DNA of 64,000 bases from Uloborus plumipes. Lineage: Eukaryota > Arthropoda > Arachnida > Araneae > Uloboridae. The stretch is from assembly GCA_038373865.1 (NCBI GenBank), contig JAXGGA010002279.1:62001-126000 (forward strand), written 5' to 3'. The position numbers were made by a program, and so were the translations under genes. A model generated the notes under the pieces. That model saw only the letters and a program-made list of their open reading frames with translations, was not told the DNA's origin and searched no databases. The stretch's first letter is position 1. Each line of letters begins with the position of its first letter. Shown piece after piece: positions 49,336 through 60,305 of the stretch.

Positions 49336-51599
49336 CCTTCACACAAGTACTAGATGTTGCACTTTTGAACCCTTCTATTTTTTTTAATTAGTTAATATAA
49401 ACATAAAAGCTCCATATATTTATAATTTTTGGAGTAGGGCAATTATCGGTCTACTGTAATTTTTTAAAAATCATGATTAACTGTTAACTGAACTGTAAAA
49501 ACTTAAAATATTTCATTTTCAACAAAATTGAAAGTTTTCATTATTTTTCTCATGCAAAAAGGAGCTGCGTAATTTAAAGTAATTCCCAACACAATGTTAA
49601 CTTTCATAAAAATAATACCTTAAATTTTGAACCGGTATTTTAATTATTTTATTTTTAAAATATTTTTTGAACTTAAGTATATTTCGTAAGACGATGATTT
49701 TCGCCTTCAAGTAAGCACAAAAATTTATATGAAGGACACTTTGGAAATGGCTCCAATTTTTCAAGGATATAAGGCCTTTATGTCTACTATTTGCTTGAAG
49801 AAGCTCGATAGTGCCTTTTTGATTTCTTAGCTTTGTATTAAATGGACAGAAACAACATTTTCTTCGTATCTTATGTGAAGCTCCAGGAATTCAAATGACC
49901 ACATAAACAATTAAATGGAGCAAAAGTGTATTTAGCATTAATTTCAATTTCTAAAAAATGTGCAGGTATGATATGAAACTGGGGGGGGGGATATGGGGAT
50001 AAAAGTTACATATCAAGAAATACAAATAAAGATATAATTAATAAATGGATGAAATAATAGTTTTTTTTTCTTTTTTTTTTCTAATTTTCATTCGGTCCAA
50101 AAAGTTTCTTTTAATCACCGTTAAGATTAGCTCAGATACTGAAATGATAGGTTTTACCGCAAGTAGCCTGTTATTCTTTCTCCACATCACGGGTGGATAT
50201 TGTTAAAAAAGCAACTTTTACTTGCACAATTAAATATAATTATTCGTACTGGAATTCAATATACTTCGAAATAATTGTGGAAAGGCTTCAGTAAATACTT
50301 TATAAACACTCTTTTGGGAAGAGGAAACACGGAAGAAATTATTAAGTCTTTCTAAACTTACAATAAATGGCTTCACTGATGAAATTTTACCTGAATTCAA
50401 GTTATTATTCTAATGACAAAAATACGCTCAAAGGCAATAATTACAATTTGATATTAAATGAAAGACACTTCAACATGCTCCGTAAAAAAAGTTGAACAAA
50501 TTAGGGGTATTCCTTTTTGTTCAAACTAGCATTTGAAAAAGTGGAAAAAATAAAAATTTCGATAAATTTTAATTTTTTAAAGTACGATTTCATCATTAAA
50601 AAATTTCACACCAATTATTAACTTAGCCCAGGTAATTAGTAATAGGTAGTTTTACGCTCTTTATTGCTTTTTTCTCTTATTTTTTTCATTCAAAAAGCTA
50701 GCAGAGTACTTTGAAATCTGAAGAAAATGGAACAAATTTCAATGTTTGATAATATCTCAGACTTAATGAAAGCTGAGCTAATATTTAGAAAAGTGCCAAT
50801 TTGAGTCCCAAGTGAATTTTCATTAGTATTTCACTAACTAGTTTAAAAAATAAATTTCCCCAGAAAGAAGATAAGGTTTTGCTTTCATTTCATCCAATAA
50901 CATCAGAAAAAATAAATTTGTTTTCTTCAGAAAATATTTGTTTTATACTTCAAAAATCAGATCGGTAACGTATTCCCAGTAGCAAAGCTTAGCATGCAAA
51001 CAGGTCATGCGCACTTTCTAACTTCCCAAAAAAACGCACTTGCACAAAAAACGATTCTATTTTTACCCCTTTGTTAATATTTTACTTCATTTTTGTTTTA
51101 ATCGATTTCTGATTTTCTAGGGAATGCGAAATAAGCGTGTCCCTAAGTTCCGCGTCAGAGCGGTAACAATAACTTACCGGTCTATATTTAGGCTCCCAAA
51201 ATCATTTCCTGCACCGATACCACGAGATAACTGAGTACCTGGCGTGATGTTTTATCGCACCGTAATTAAAAATTTGCATTTCTACATCTAAAATTGCAGG
51301 TAAGATTTTTTAAAGTGATTTTATAAAATGTGTGTCATTTAAGTCATCCGATAGGTAACACGCGATAAAATGTGCAGTTTTTATTATTTTAAAAGTTATT
51401 TTATATATAAGTATAGTCCTTTATTACAAGTGAAAAAACCGCGTGTTTGATTTTGGTTTAGTGCGATCGACTCGGAAATTAAAAAAAAAACTTTGTCGGT
51501 TTATCAGATCGGTAACAGTCAGAGCGGTAACATTGAAATATGTTACCGAACTAACTCTCACGTTTCAGAATTATTAAAAAGCAAAAATCATAGGTTTTA
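49336..51599. other. AT-rich sequence with recurrent CGGTAAC motifs
   Basis: GATCGGTAAC or GAGCGGTAACA occurs near 50961, 51159, 51507 and 51521, with ACCGGTCTA and GTTACCGAAC complements near 51176 and 51541. A segment near 50777 (GCTGAGCTAATATTTAGAAA) is inverted at 62230. No coding region is recognised. A G-run of ten lies at 49981. Confidence 0.4.
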
Positions 51600-51818
51600 G
51601 CCATATATTGAATATTGTGAGAGATTATTAAGGATTGTCCTGTTAAATCTCTCCACCATGCCGTCCGATTGTGGGTGTAGTGGTGTCATCCGAGTTTTCT
51701 CAATTTTGAGGATTTTACATAGGCCCTTAAACACAGTAGAGATGAAGTTTCTCCCCTGATCGGAACGGATCTGCAAAGGTGTCCCATATCTCGAGATCCA
51801 ATGCTGGACTAGCGTGCG
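51597..51818 (-). pseudogene. Integrase core, distal fragment of the old Gypsy element
   Basis: Minus-strand residues LVQHWISRYGTPLQIRSDQG carry the second catalytic Asp in RSDQG. HPQSDGMVERFNRTI carries the catalytic Glu. This is the direct continuation of the integrase that breaks off at 56242 on the other side of the younger element. Coding similarity stops after NNLSQY near 51610, where the retroelement is truncated. The ATG used for the longest frame lies inside the neighbouring LTR and is not a genuine start. Confidence 0.9.
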
Positions 51819-52002
51819 TGCTGATAATGCGTGCTGATGTTCAGGAGGCGAGGAAGTATTACAATACATGGCGTTAAACATTTATTACACGATAATACAA
51901 ACACACGAATCACAACATAACATCCCCTTAAGCACTCTAGTTACAGTTACAGTTAGTCCCGTTGGTTGGCTCACAGTCACCAAAGGCTTTGCTTATAGCA
52001 CA
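51819..52002 (-). repeat. 3' LTR of the young Gypsy element
   Basis: On the minus strand it starts TGTGCTATAAGCAAAGCC and ends near CACGCATTATCA. It matches 56060-56241 almost base for base. The outer end is slightly rearranged (extra GC and a duplicated CAGCACGCA). Confidence 0.9.
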
Positions 52003-52014
52003 TCTCCCTTCTTT
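52003..52014 (-). other. Polypurine tract of the young Gypsy element
   Basis: Minus-strand AAAGAAGGGAGA lies directly before the TG of the 3' LTR, the position where plus-strand DNA synthesis is primed. Confidence 0.88.
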
Positions 52015-52017
52015 ACA

Positions 52018-53011
52018 TTAAAGATCCAGTTTTTCAGGAGGTCGAATTGTCCTACCTCTTCTAGTGACATAAGCACTCGGATATGCATTTGTAGAGGATC
52101 CAGTCGCCGCAGGGTGAGATCCCGGAGACTGGGGTGATGCTGTCATTGCAGGTGCACATCCTGTATCAACATCAGTTGAGGGGTGTTGGTTTCCTGTACC
52201 ATCAAAGTCATCCTCGGGCTCAGGTTCCGGCTGGAAATCTGGTGCAGGAATCAAGTGCTTTCTGTTCCTTCTGTAGGTTTTTCCACCAGACTGAATGAGG
52301 TATGATCTTGGGTGTGGTGTTTTCTGTAACACCTTTCCTGTTACTTTTCTATCGGAAATCCACACACTTTGACCTTTGCGCAATTCATCTAGATCTCGAA
52401 CTTCGTGATGTTTATCATAATTCCTCTTTTGGCTTTCTATCCGTCTCTCCTCTTTTGCTTCAAGAACTTCCTTGTTCACTGATTTTGGCTGTAACTGGAT
52501 TTTTGCAAGAGGAAGAGTAGTATTGATTCTTCTACCCATAAGTAATTCGGAAGGACTAAAACCATTTTCAAGCGGAGTTGATCTATATTCCATTAAAGCC
52601 AAGTAGGGGTCCTTCGATTTCTTTAAGCGAGCTTTGACCGTTTTCACTGCCGCTTCGATGAGACCATTACTCTGCGGAAATCGAGGGCTACTTGAAATGT
52701 GAGTAAATCCATAACTTCTGGCAAAGTTCTTAAACTCCAAGGTCTTTACTGAATCAAACTGTGGGCCATTATCAGAACGGACAATATCTGGGATTCCATG
52801 ACGTGAAAATATTGACTTGCAGTGATTTATAATTTCAGCAGAGGTCATTCTGTCTAACCTGGCAACCTCAGGATACCTCGAGTAGTAATCTGAAATTAGC
52901 AGATACCATGCATCCTTGTATTTAAATAGATCTAGACCTACAACTTCCCATGGTCTCTCTGGAAATCGGGTTGGAATTAAGGGTTGATGGCGATTACTTG
53001 ATTCTTGAATG
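52018..53011 (-). pseudogene. Integrase core and C-terminal domain (young Gypsy)
   Basis: The frame holds VVGLDLFKYKDAWYLLISDY (first catalytic Asp), RSDNGPQF (second Asp) and FPQSNGLIEAAVKT (Glu), then a C-terminal region with KGQSVWISDRK and a proline-rich tail ending PPEKLDL just before the polypurine tract. It joins the upstream zinc-binding part through a 1-base frameshift near 53010. Integrase inserts the cDNA into chromosomes. The catalytic triad is intact, but the frameshift uncouples it from the rest of the polyprotein. Confidence 0.92.
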
Positions 53012-53198
53012 CAAGCATTATTTTCTCTTCAATTTCTTTGCTTATTCCCGGCCAGTATACGGAGCATCTGGCTCGAGCTCTACATTTGGATATGCCTAAA
53101 TGACCTTCATGGATTCTATTCAGTACTTCTGCTTGATGTGACTTTGGAATGATGATTCTGCAACCTCTCATAAGCAGTCCATCTTGAATTGAAATTTC
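52977..53198 (-). pseudogene. Integrase zinc-binding domain (young Gypsy)
   Basis: IPKSHQAEVLNRIHEGHLG contains the HxxxH half of the H2C2 zinc finger, followed by SVYWPGISKEIEE. The Cys-x-x-Cys half lies after the frameshift near 53010 and appears to have lost its second Cys. An in-frame TAG (about 53199-53201) separates this block from the RNase H region. Confidence 0.85.
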
Positions 53199-53741
53199 CT
53201 AACGATTCTGCCAGTAAGGTGCACAGCTTGCATCAACTTCTTTCTTTTCGGGCCATCCCTTCAGTGCATATTCAGTAAGCTTTTGACAAGTTGTGTCTTC
53301 AAGTTGTGCAGCGTTCAGTTCTCTTAATTTGTGAGATGAGGCAGGAAGGCAATCTGTAACCATCTGAATGTAGGCATTAATTTCATCTTCTAGTTCTTCT
53401 CTTCTACATGGACCTGTTAGAGGGTTTCTTGACAATGCATCTGCAGCATATAATTCTTTTCCTGGGATATGTACAATGCTATAGGAAAACTTCATCATCC
53501 TTATTTTTATTCTCTGTAATCGGGGAGACAAATCATCTAAATTTTTCTTAGAAAATATCGGAATGAGTGGTTTATGGTCAGTCTCTACCGTGAAATGCAT
53601 TCCTGTTAGATAGTCCCGGAATTTCTCGCATCCCCACACAATACCTAAGGCTTCTTTTTCAATCTGAGCGTAATGACTTTCCGTTGGAGTCAATGTTCTA
53701 GATGCATAGGCAATTACTGATTTTCTTCCATCTGCTTGTTT
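53199..53741 (-). pseudogene. RNase H C-terminal part and linker (young Gypsy)
   Basis: Immediately after the TAA at 53742 the frame continues through SVIAYASRTLTPTESHYAQI, KEALGIVWGCEKFRDYL and TDHKPL to AADALSRNP (RNase H with its terminal Asp), then a tether. It ends at an in-frame TAG at about 53199. The ATG at 53693 is internal, not a start. RNase H removes the RNA strand during reverse transcription. Confidence 0.9.
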
Positions 53742-55964
53742 TTAGCAAAGTGTAGCTCCTAAGCCAAACGAGGAAGCATCTGTGGTAACAATAGTTTCTT
53801 TTGCTGGATCAAAAACCTGTAGAACTGGATCAGATGACAATATATGCTTCAATTTTTGGAAAGCTTCTTCTTGTGGTGATGTCCATACAAAACTTACTTT
53901 GTTGCTTAGCAGAGAATACAGAGGAGAAAGTATATCAGAATAATTAGGAACAAATTTTGCTAGATAATTAGCCATGCCTAGTAATTGCTTCAGTTCTCTT
54001 TTATTTGTTGGAACTTTAAAATTTTCTATGGCCACAATCTTGTCCACATCAGGATGGATTCCCTTTTCATCTAGTATGTGGCCTAAAAACTTAATGGACG
54101 TCTGCGAGAACATACATTTCTTTGGATTAAGTGTCATACCGGAGTTTTTGAGTCTTCTACAAACTTCTGTGAGTCTCTGGTCATGCTCGGTTTGTGTTGT
54201 TCCCCATACCAAAATATCATCCATATGGCAAACTGTTCCTGGGATGTCTGTTAAAATTTGAGACATTCTTCTCTGAAAATGCTCGGGAGCAGATGAAATT
54301 CCAAAAGGCAATCTTTGGAATCTAAATCTACCAAATGGAGTGATGAATGTGGTTAGATATGATGATTTCTTGTCTAATGGAATTTGCCAAAATCCTGAAT
54401 TAGCATCAAGTTTTGAAAACACCTTGGCACCAGTTAGAAGATTCAAAGTATACTCAGTTTTAGGAAGTGGATGTAGCTCACGTCTGACATTTTTGTTAAG
54501 CTCACTTAAATCCAAGCAAATTCTGACATTGCCATCACTTTTAGGCACGATCACAACTGGAGAACACCACTCAGTCGGTTCTGTAACTGGAACAATGACT
54601 TCTTGTTCTACCATTCTCTTCAATTCAGCTTCAGTTTTCTTCAAAAGAGGAATTGGTACACGTCTAGGATTAGTAATTGCTAGAGGGGTTGAACCTGGCT
54701 TCAGCTTGATAACATGACATTCTTTCATTTCCCCAAGACCTTCAAAAAGTTCTGGAAACGCATCTTTTGGATTCATAGCAGAAATCTGGGAAATTGAGTT
54801 TATATTCGGCCCTAGGCCAAGAGCTAACAATGCGGGTTTTCCCAGCAGACAAGTTTGAAGATTATCTATCACATAGATTTCTTCTGAACAGAATTTTTCT
54901 TTGAATTTAATACTTGCAAAGAATTTTCCTATTGCTTTCAGTGCTCTTTTGTCTGGACCACATAATATTTTACCTGGTGGGCTCAATTTGGTATTTTGAA
55001 ACATACCTTTGAATACCTCTGACGGCAAAACGGTATGGTCGGCTCCGCTATCGATTTTAAACTGAATGTCCTTGTTGTTCACTTGAATGATGACAGTCCA
55101 GTCAATAGATGATTCGTTCTTATTTCCAGGTTGGATAACTCCTAAAAAACTGACTTCTGAACAGATTTTCTTGGGTTTTGTGAGACAAACATTGGCATAA
55201 TGTCCTAATTTTTCACATTTTCTGCATTTGGCATCCCTAGCAGGGCACAACCTTTTTTCATGCTTTTGTTTTCCACACCACTTGCATTTTTCAAAAAATC
55301 GTGAATTATTTTCATTAAATTTCTTATTTACATCTGCTTCTGCATTTTGTTTATTTTTCCCGATCTTTTGTTTTTGAAATCGCTGATTTTTATTTTGCGA
55401 AACAGCATTAACTGATGCAGTTTCGATACCGCTGAGCTTCTCTTGTTGTTCTTTAACAACTTCACTAAGCCTAACTCTTTCAGTTACTTTTGTAAGTGTA
55501 AGATCAGCATCTAATTGCAACTTAGCACTCAAATTTTTATCACGTATTCCCACTACAATACGGTCACGAATAAGTTCATCATGCAATGCACCATATTCAC
55601 AGTGTTCTGCTAATGCATATAAAGCAGTTATGAAAGTATTGACTGATTCACCTTCAAGCTGTATTCTTTTGCTGAATTGTGCTCTTTCAAAAATAGTATT
55701 TTTCTTAACAATAAAATGATCATTGAACCTTTCCAAGACAGTATCAAAGTCAGCTTGTTCTTCATCGGACAAACCGAAAGAACTAAATATATCTTCTGCC
55801 TGCTCTCCCATAATGTAAATTAAAGAATTTACCTGCTCATTTCCGGATTTGGTCGATAAACCTGAAGCAATCCTGTACCTCTCGAATCGGATTTTCCATT
55901 TAGACCAATTTCCTGGTGTTGAGAACGTAAAATGGGTCGGTGCTGCAATCTGAATGGACGCCAT
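53742..55964 (-). CDS. Gag-protease-reverse transcriptase of the young Gypsy element
   Basis: A 740-residue frame starts at ATG 55964, about 95 bp inside the 5' LTR, and runs without interruption to a TAA inside RNase H. Residues 1-200 are a Mag/K02A2.6-like capsid (FERYRIASGL, EQVNSLIYIMG, ALHDELIRDRIVVGI). Two CCHC zinc knuckles lie at 227-240 and 247-260. The protease has DSGAD at 305-309, and the RT has LDLSELN at about 484-490 and the catalytic MDD at 581-583. RNase H begins at TDAS near 728. Gag and Pol are fused in one frame, so no frameshift signal is needed. The TAA lies about 13 residues after the first RNase H Asp and probably arose by a point mutation, since homology resumes directly behind it. 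Confidence 0.95.
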   Translation of the reverse strand: MASIQIAAPTHFTFSTPGNWSKWKIRFERYRIASGLSTKSGNEQVNSLIYIMGEQAEDIFSSFGLSDEEQADFDTVLERFNDHFIVKKNTIFERAQFSKRIQLEGESVNTFITALYALAEHCEYGALHDELIRDRIVVGIRDKNLSAKLQLDADLTLTKVTERVRLSEVVKEQQEKLSGIETASVNAVSQNKNQRFQKQKIGKNKQNAEADVNKKFNENNSRFFEKCKWCGKQKHEKRLCPARDAKCRKCEKLGHYANVCLTKPKKICSEVSFLGVIQPGNKNESSIDWTVIIQVNNKDIQFKIDSGADHTVLPSEVFKGMFQNTKLSPPGKILCGPDKRALKAIGKFFASIKFKEKFCSEEIYVIDNLQTCLLGKPALLALGLGPNINSISQISAMNPKDAFPELFEGLGEMKECHVIKLKPGSTPLAITNPRRVPIPLLKKTEAELKRMVEQEVIVPVTEPTEWCSPVVIVPKSDGNVRICLDLSELNKNVRRELHPLPKTEYTLNLLTGAKVFSKLDANSGFWQIPLDKKSSYLTTFITPFGRFRFQRLPFGISSAPEHFQRRMSQILTDIPGTVCHMDDILVWGTTQTEHDQRLTEVCRRLKNSGMTLNPKKCMFSQTSIKFLGHILDEKGIHPDVDKIVAIENFKVPTNKRELKQLLGMANYLAKFVPNYSDILSPLYSLLSNKVSFVWTSPQEEAFQKLKHILSSDPVLQVFDPAKETIVTTDASSFGLGATLC

Positions 55965-56049
55965 TATAATACTTCGGTTTTCGAAATTTGTCGACGATTT
56001 TTTTCACAACAGAAAATGTTCGCGATCTTTTAGTTGCTAAATATTTTAC

Positions 56050-56059
56050 GCTGCCACCA
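56050..56059 (-). other. Primer-binding site region of the young Gypsy element
   Basis: Minus-strand TGGTGGCAGCG abuts the CA end of the 5' LTR, the position where a tRNA 3' end (…CCA) would anneal. I cannot assign the tRNA with confidence. Confidence 0.7.
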
Positions 56060-56241
56060 TGTATAATACGTGTTGATGTTCAGGAGGCGAGGAAGTATTA
56101 CAATACATGGTGTTAAACATTTATTACACTATAATACAAACACACGAATCACAACATAACATCCCCTTAAGCACTCTAGTTACAGTTACAGTTAGTCCCG
56201 TTGGTTGGCTCACAGTCACCAAAGGCTTTGCTTATAGCACA
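56060..56241 (-). repeat. 5' LTR of the young Gypsy element
   Basis: 182 bp, starting TGTGCTATAAGC and ending CGTATTATACA on the minus strand. It differs from the 3' LTR at three internal positions and at the outer tip. These very short LTRs lack an obvious TATA box other than CTATAAGC near the start. Confidence 0.92.
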
Positions 56242-57384
56242 GTCTCGGCTACAGTGGTAGCTTCTTGATCCGGAATGGAATATGCTTCGGACCATTTGGT
56301 GAAATAGTCAATGGAAACGAGGATGTATTTGTTCCTATCAGTAGTTTTCGGTAGAGGACAAAGAATGTCGATCCCGATTCGTTCGAAAGGAGCTCCTACG
56401 TTGTAAAGATGTAGCTTCCCGCGGCTTCTTCTCTTCAGTCCTTTACGGGCAGCACAGGCGTCACAAGAATGGCACCACTTCTCCACGTCATCCTTCGCCT
56501 TGCTCCAGAAGAAGCGCTCTCGAACCTTGCAGAGGGTTTTCAAGACACTAAAATGTCCTCCAATCGGACTACTGTGCAGTTCCTTTAGAACGTCTGGAAT
56601 TCTTGATCTGGGAAGGAGTAACTGCCATTTGAATGCTTTACCATCGTCAGATTCCCATTTCCAATACAGGACGCCATTCCGCAACTGGAGAGATTTCCAG
56701 TATCTTTTCGTTGCAGGACTGTAGATAGAAACGTCTTGCCAACTAGGTCGCCGACTGTCCTTTTCCATTAACCCTATGATAGGCTTTAGGTCTTGGTCTT
56801 CAAGTAGATCTTTCCTTACTTGGTCGTCACTCCATGGATCAGGATCTGAAGATGATGAAGTAGCAGTAACTTGACAGGCAGTAGGGATTTTCGTCCCGTA
56901 CTGTTTCTCTATTCGGGAGCAATAATGGCAGTTCTCAGAACATGGTCTTCTTGATAATACATCTGCATTACCGTGTAACAAACCTTTTCGGTGCTTAATC
57001 TCGATGTCATATTCCTGGAGTCGCAGTATCCACCTGGCTATCTGGCTCTCTGGATTCAAAAGCCAAGTTAAAGAGGCATGATCGGTTAGGAGTAGGAATT
57101 TACGGCCGTAGAGGTAATGATGGAAATGTTCTACAGCTTTAACTATGGCGAGCAATTCCTTTCTCGTGACACAATAATTTCGCACCGACTTTGATAAGCA
57201 ATTATTGAAGTAGGCGATGACATGTTCGTTACCGTCTATTACTTGAGATAAAAACAGCTCCAACGCTCTTGTGGCTCGCATCAGTGTCAAGTATGAAGGA
57301 TTTTTCAGGCTGAGGATAAGAGAGAATAGGCGTTGATGTTAAAGCCTCCTTCAGTCGTAGAAATGCATCCTCGCATTCTTTGGA
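56242..57384 (-). pseudogene. RNase H and integrase N-terminal part of the old Gypsy element
   Basis: After a TAG at 57385-57387 the frame continues (KECEDAFLRLKEALTST, FILDTDASHKSVGAV), shifts by one base near 57260, then runs open for about 350 residues. That block contains RNase H (TDHASLTWL, ADVLSRRPC), the integrase zinc finger (LHSSPIGGHFSVLKT with HxxxxxxH, CHSCDACAARKG), then the core start FERIGIDILCPLP and SIDYFTKWSEAY. It stops at EATTVAET where the younger element is inserted. The remainder is at 51597-51818. Confidence 0.92.
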
Positions 57385-58130
57385 CTATTCAAATTTTTGT
57401 TTGCTCTCCGTCAGCTTATGCAAAGGTCGTGCAATGTTGGAAAAACCCTTCACAAACTTCCTGTAATACGTGCAGAGCCCCAGGAAACTCTGCAGCTGAT
57501 GGACGTTTTGGAGGTGGCTCCAATTCTTGACTGCAGATACCTTATCTGGATCTGTTCGTACACCCTCAGAAGAGATAATGTGACCAAGGTAGTTCACCTC
57601 ACGGCGGAACAAATTACATTTGAACGGGCTTAACTTCAGGTTGGCTTCCTTAAGCATTTGCAGCACCTTCCTAAGATTAGCCAAATGTTCCTCAAAACTG
57701 CGTCCTATGATGATGATGTCGTCCAAGTAGACAAGACAGGATTCATAAGAGAGTCCTCGTAACATTGATTCCATAAGACGCTCGAACGTGGCTGGTGCAT
57801 TGCAGAGGCCGAAGGGCATCACTTTAAACTGCCACAAGCCTTGTCCGGTTGTAAACGCCGTCTTCTCTCGGTCGTCGGGGTGTATCTCCACCTGCCAGTA
57901 GCCGCTCTTTAAATCCAGGGTCGAAAACCACTTGTGTCCGGAAAGGGTGTCCAGAGTGTCATCGATCCGTGGAAGAGGGTAACTGTCTTTCTTGGTGATG
58001 TCATTCAAGCGTCAGTAATCAACACAAAATCTGGTGGAGCCGTCTTTCTTTCGGACCAAGACGATAAGGGATGCCCAAGGACTGGATGAGTGTTCAATGA
58101 CGTCATTCTCCTGCATCTCTTTTAAGAGGA
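57385..58130 (-). pseudogene. Reverse transcriptase of the old Gypsy element
   Basis: The open part (58008-57385) shows STLDLKSGYWQVEI (motif A), MPFGLCNAPATFERLM (motif B) and LVYLDDIIIIG (motif C, YLDD), then NYLGHIIS and a connection domain. Upstream in-frame RFCVDY precedes a TGA that has replaced an arginine codon of the YRRLN motif. The frame ends in a TAG at QKFE. The catalytic residues are intact, but the stop codons make it inactive. Sequence type is 412/mdg1-like. Confidence 0.92.
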
Positions 58131-58132
58131 TC

Positions 58133-59203
58133 TCAACCTCTCTCCTTCTTGGCGAACGGTAGTCGTCTTGGATGCTGCTTGATAGGGGGATGATCTCCAG
58201 TGTCGATCCTATGCTGCGTTAAATTCGTGCGACCAACATCCTCGGATGTAGATGAAAACACCTGCTTGAAGCTGTCCACCAATTTTTCCGCAGCGTATCT
58301 TTGATCCTTCGATAATGGTGTACTCCCAATTAATTTCGAAGTCAAGGACTCAGAAGACAGACACAGTCTCGGAGGAATCAATTCTTCTGATGATGCAGTT
58401 TACGGGAGTACAAGTTGCCAACACTTCTCCTTTCTTAATATTCCTCGGTCTTTCACTTACATTGGCGACTCTCACAGGAACTGCATTCCTTGAAAGGTCC
58501 ACAAGCGTAAATGCCATTAGTACTCCTTTTGGGCTATTACTCTGGTTAGGATATTCAATGAGGCCTAATTTAAAGCTGTTGTTTTTCTTGATGGAGCCTG
58601 GTATTAGTACTTCTGATCTAGAGGGAATCAATAATACTGTTTGGGCTATTATTTGATAAGCAGATTTTAAGTTATTTTCAGCATTGAAAACTGCTATGTC
58701 TTCCTCACCGAGTGAAGCTCATTATTTTTAAAGTCGATAGAAAAATCAAATTTTCTCAAAGAGTCCAGTCCGAGAATGAAGGGATCTGTAATGTCAGCGA
58801 CGAATGCCCTGTGATGGTAAGTGGCGCTCCCGAACATTATTTCTAAGTTCACTTTTCCTTCAATCTCGATTTTGTCACCTGTCACAGTTTAGAGAGTAAC
58901 GCATGGCGGCGTCTATAAGATCTTGAGTCCAAATTGACGAGCCACATCAGCCCTAATGATGGTAACGTTGGCTCCTGTGTCCACAATCATTTCGCAGGGA
59001 AACACATTCACATATGCGTAAATGAAGAGTCCGTTGCAGCCGCCACTTCTTGAGGAAATCTGGAAGACTTTGGGATGGGGCTCATTCCAATTTGGCAACC
59101 TCCGCCCGCGAGATTGCCATTGCTTAGTTTTCCTGAGCTGGAGAGGGAGAGGTGCTCTTCCCTCGGGCTTCGCAGTTCCTTTGTACGCGGCCCTCACCGC
59201 CAC
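58133..59203 (-). pseudogene. Protease and linker of the old Gypsy element
   Basis: Separate blocks follow the Gypsy order. CEMIVDTGANVTIIRADVA (protease, active Asp in DTGA, near 58985) comes first, then FILGLDSLRKF (protease C-terminus, near 58770) and a spacer block GSIKKNNSFKLGLIEYPNQS (near 58570). The last block is QHRIDTGDHPPIKQHPRRLP (near 58190), which normally precedes the RT. At least three frame changes or stops separate them. Confidence 0.85.
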
Positions 59204-60208
59204 GTTTCCAGCACTTCAGTGGTTGTCTACTTTGGTCTTTGCGAGTCTTCTTCAGGCTTCCCAAGATCCCTTTGATTTGTCGCTTAACTTCCGAGAGACG
59301 AATTGAGTTTGAATCCTGGGCACTCACTTCCACGCCCCTGATTGAATGGCGATCCTTGCGGGATGTTTTCTGTGCAGCCTCGAACTTCATTGCGTAGACC
59401 AGACCGGATTTAAGATCTTTGATGTCCGCCATCCGGAGAGCGGTCTGAACTTCTGGACTTCGCCTATAAAGTAGTTCAGGGCCAGGCTATCGCGAACATC
59501 CGAAGGACAGTTCGAGAAGGCGAGATGGGAAAGCCTCTCAACGTCTGCTGCAAAAACTTGCAAAGTCTCTTCAGCCCTCTGGAGTCGGGATTTCAGCTGG
59601 AGTTGGCTGAATTCTTTTTGGCATGCTTCGCCAAAGCGAAGCTCCAAGGCCCATGATAAGGCTTCGAAGTCACGGTGCTTGTCCTCTGGGAAGGTCTGTA
59701 GTATGTCAGCTGCATCCCCTCTCAGAGAGGCTGCAAGGTGACAGGCTTTCGTGGAAGAGTTCCAGGAGTTTGCTTCTGCAACGATGAGGAACTGATTCTT
59801 GTAAATATTTCACGAGGTCTTCCCGACAAATGTGGTCAGTTTAATGGATGGACGAGAAGTTCCAGCTGCAGCTACACAGTCACTTGAGTTGTTGCAGAAT
59901 GCTGATAACTTCGATTCAAGTTCTTTAATTTTCTTTTCCACATGGTTTTCTACTGTGGTGATTTTATTCTCAACGCTGTCAACTTTTTCTTCTAGGGCCT
60001 CCACTTTATTTTTCATATTGGTAAATTTACTTTCCACCAAACTTTTCATTGACGTTAGATCGCTCTTAATTTCTTCTTGACTTGAAGTTATGCTAGCGGT
60101 TAAATCACTCTTGAACTGTTCCTGATTAGTAGCCATGTCACTTTTAACAGCGTTGATCGCATCAAGGAGTTGTTTCAGTTGTTCCTCCATTGCTTGAGTA
60201 ATCACCAT
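59124..60208 (-). pseudogene. Gag region of the old Gypsy element
   Basis: It begins at ATG 60208 with a coiled-coil-rich segment (KSLVESKFTNMKNKVEALEE and EKVDSVENKITTVENHVEKK, heptad pattern over about residues 10-105). Frame-shifted blocks then resemble the capsid of arthropod Gypsy elements: ELRFGEACQKEFSQLQLKSR near 59640 and FSNCPSDVRDSLALNYFIGE near 59500. A cysteine-poor remnant of a zinc knuckle (KCWKRGGEGRVQRNC) lies near 59200. Several frameshifts. Gag would form the particle core. Confidence 0.85.
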
Positions 60209-60285
60209 AAAATTCCGAAGTCAAAAAGTTCTCAGGAAGAAAAGTCCAAGGTCACAGATAATTCCAAGAAAGTCCTTGAAGATGC

Positions 60286-60301
60286 GCCACGTTGGGCGCC
60301 A
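60286..60301 (-). other. Primer-binding site, tRNA-Lys type
   Basis: Minus-strand TGGCGCCCAACGTGGC starts a few bases inside the LTR end (TTACA). TGGCGCCCAACGTGG is the complement of the 3' end of a lysine tRNA as used by several Gypsy elements and retroviruses. Confidence 0.8.
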
Positions 60302-60305
60302 AAAT

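Larger units (their letters stand above)
51819..56241 (-). mobile_element. Young Ty3/Gypsy retrotransposon (Mag-like), nested
   Basis: A 4.4-kb element with both LTRs, a primer-binding region, a polypurine tract and one gag-pol gene on the minus strand. It is inserted in the integrase gene of the older Gypsy element. The LTRs differ at about three positions plus the outer few bases, so insertion is recent. The gene nevertheless contains two stop codons and one frameshift, so this copy is not autonomous. I could not find a clean target-site duplication; the left outer boundary contains a short duplicated GCACGCA string. Confidence 0.93.
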
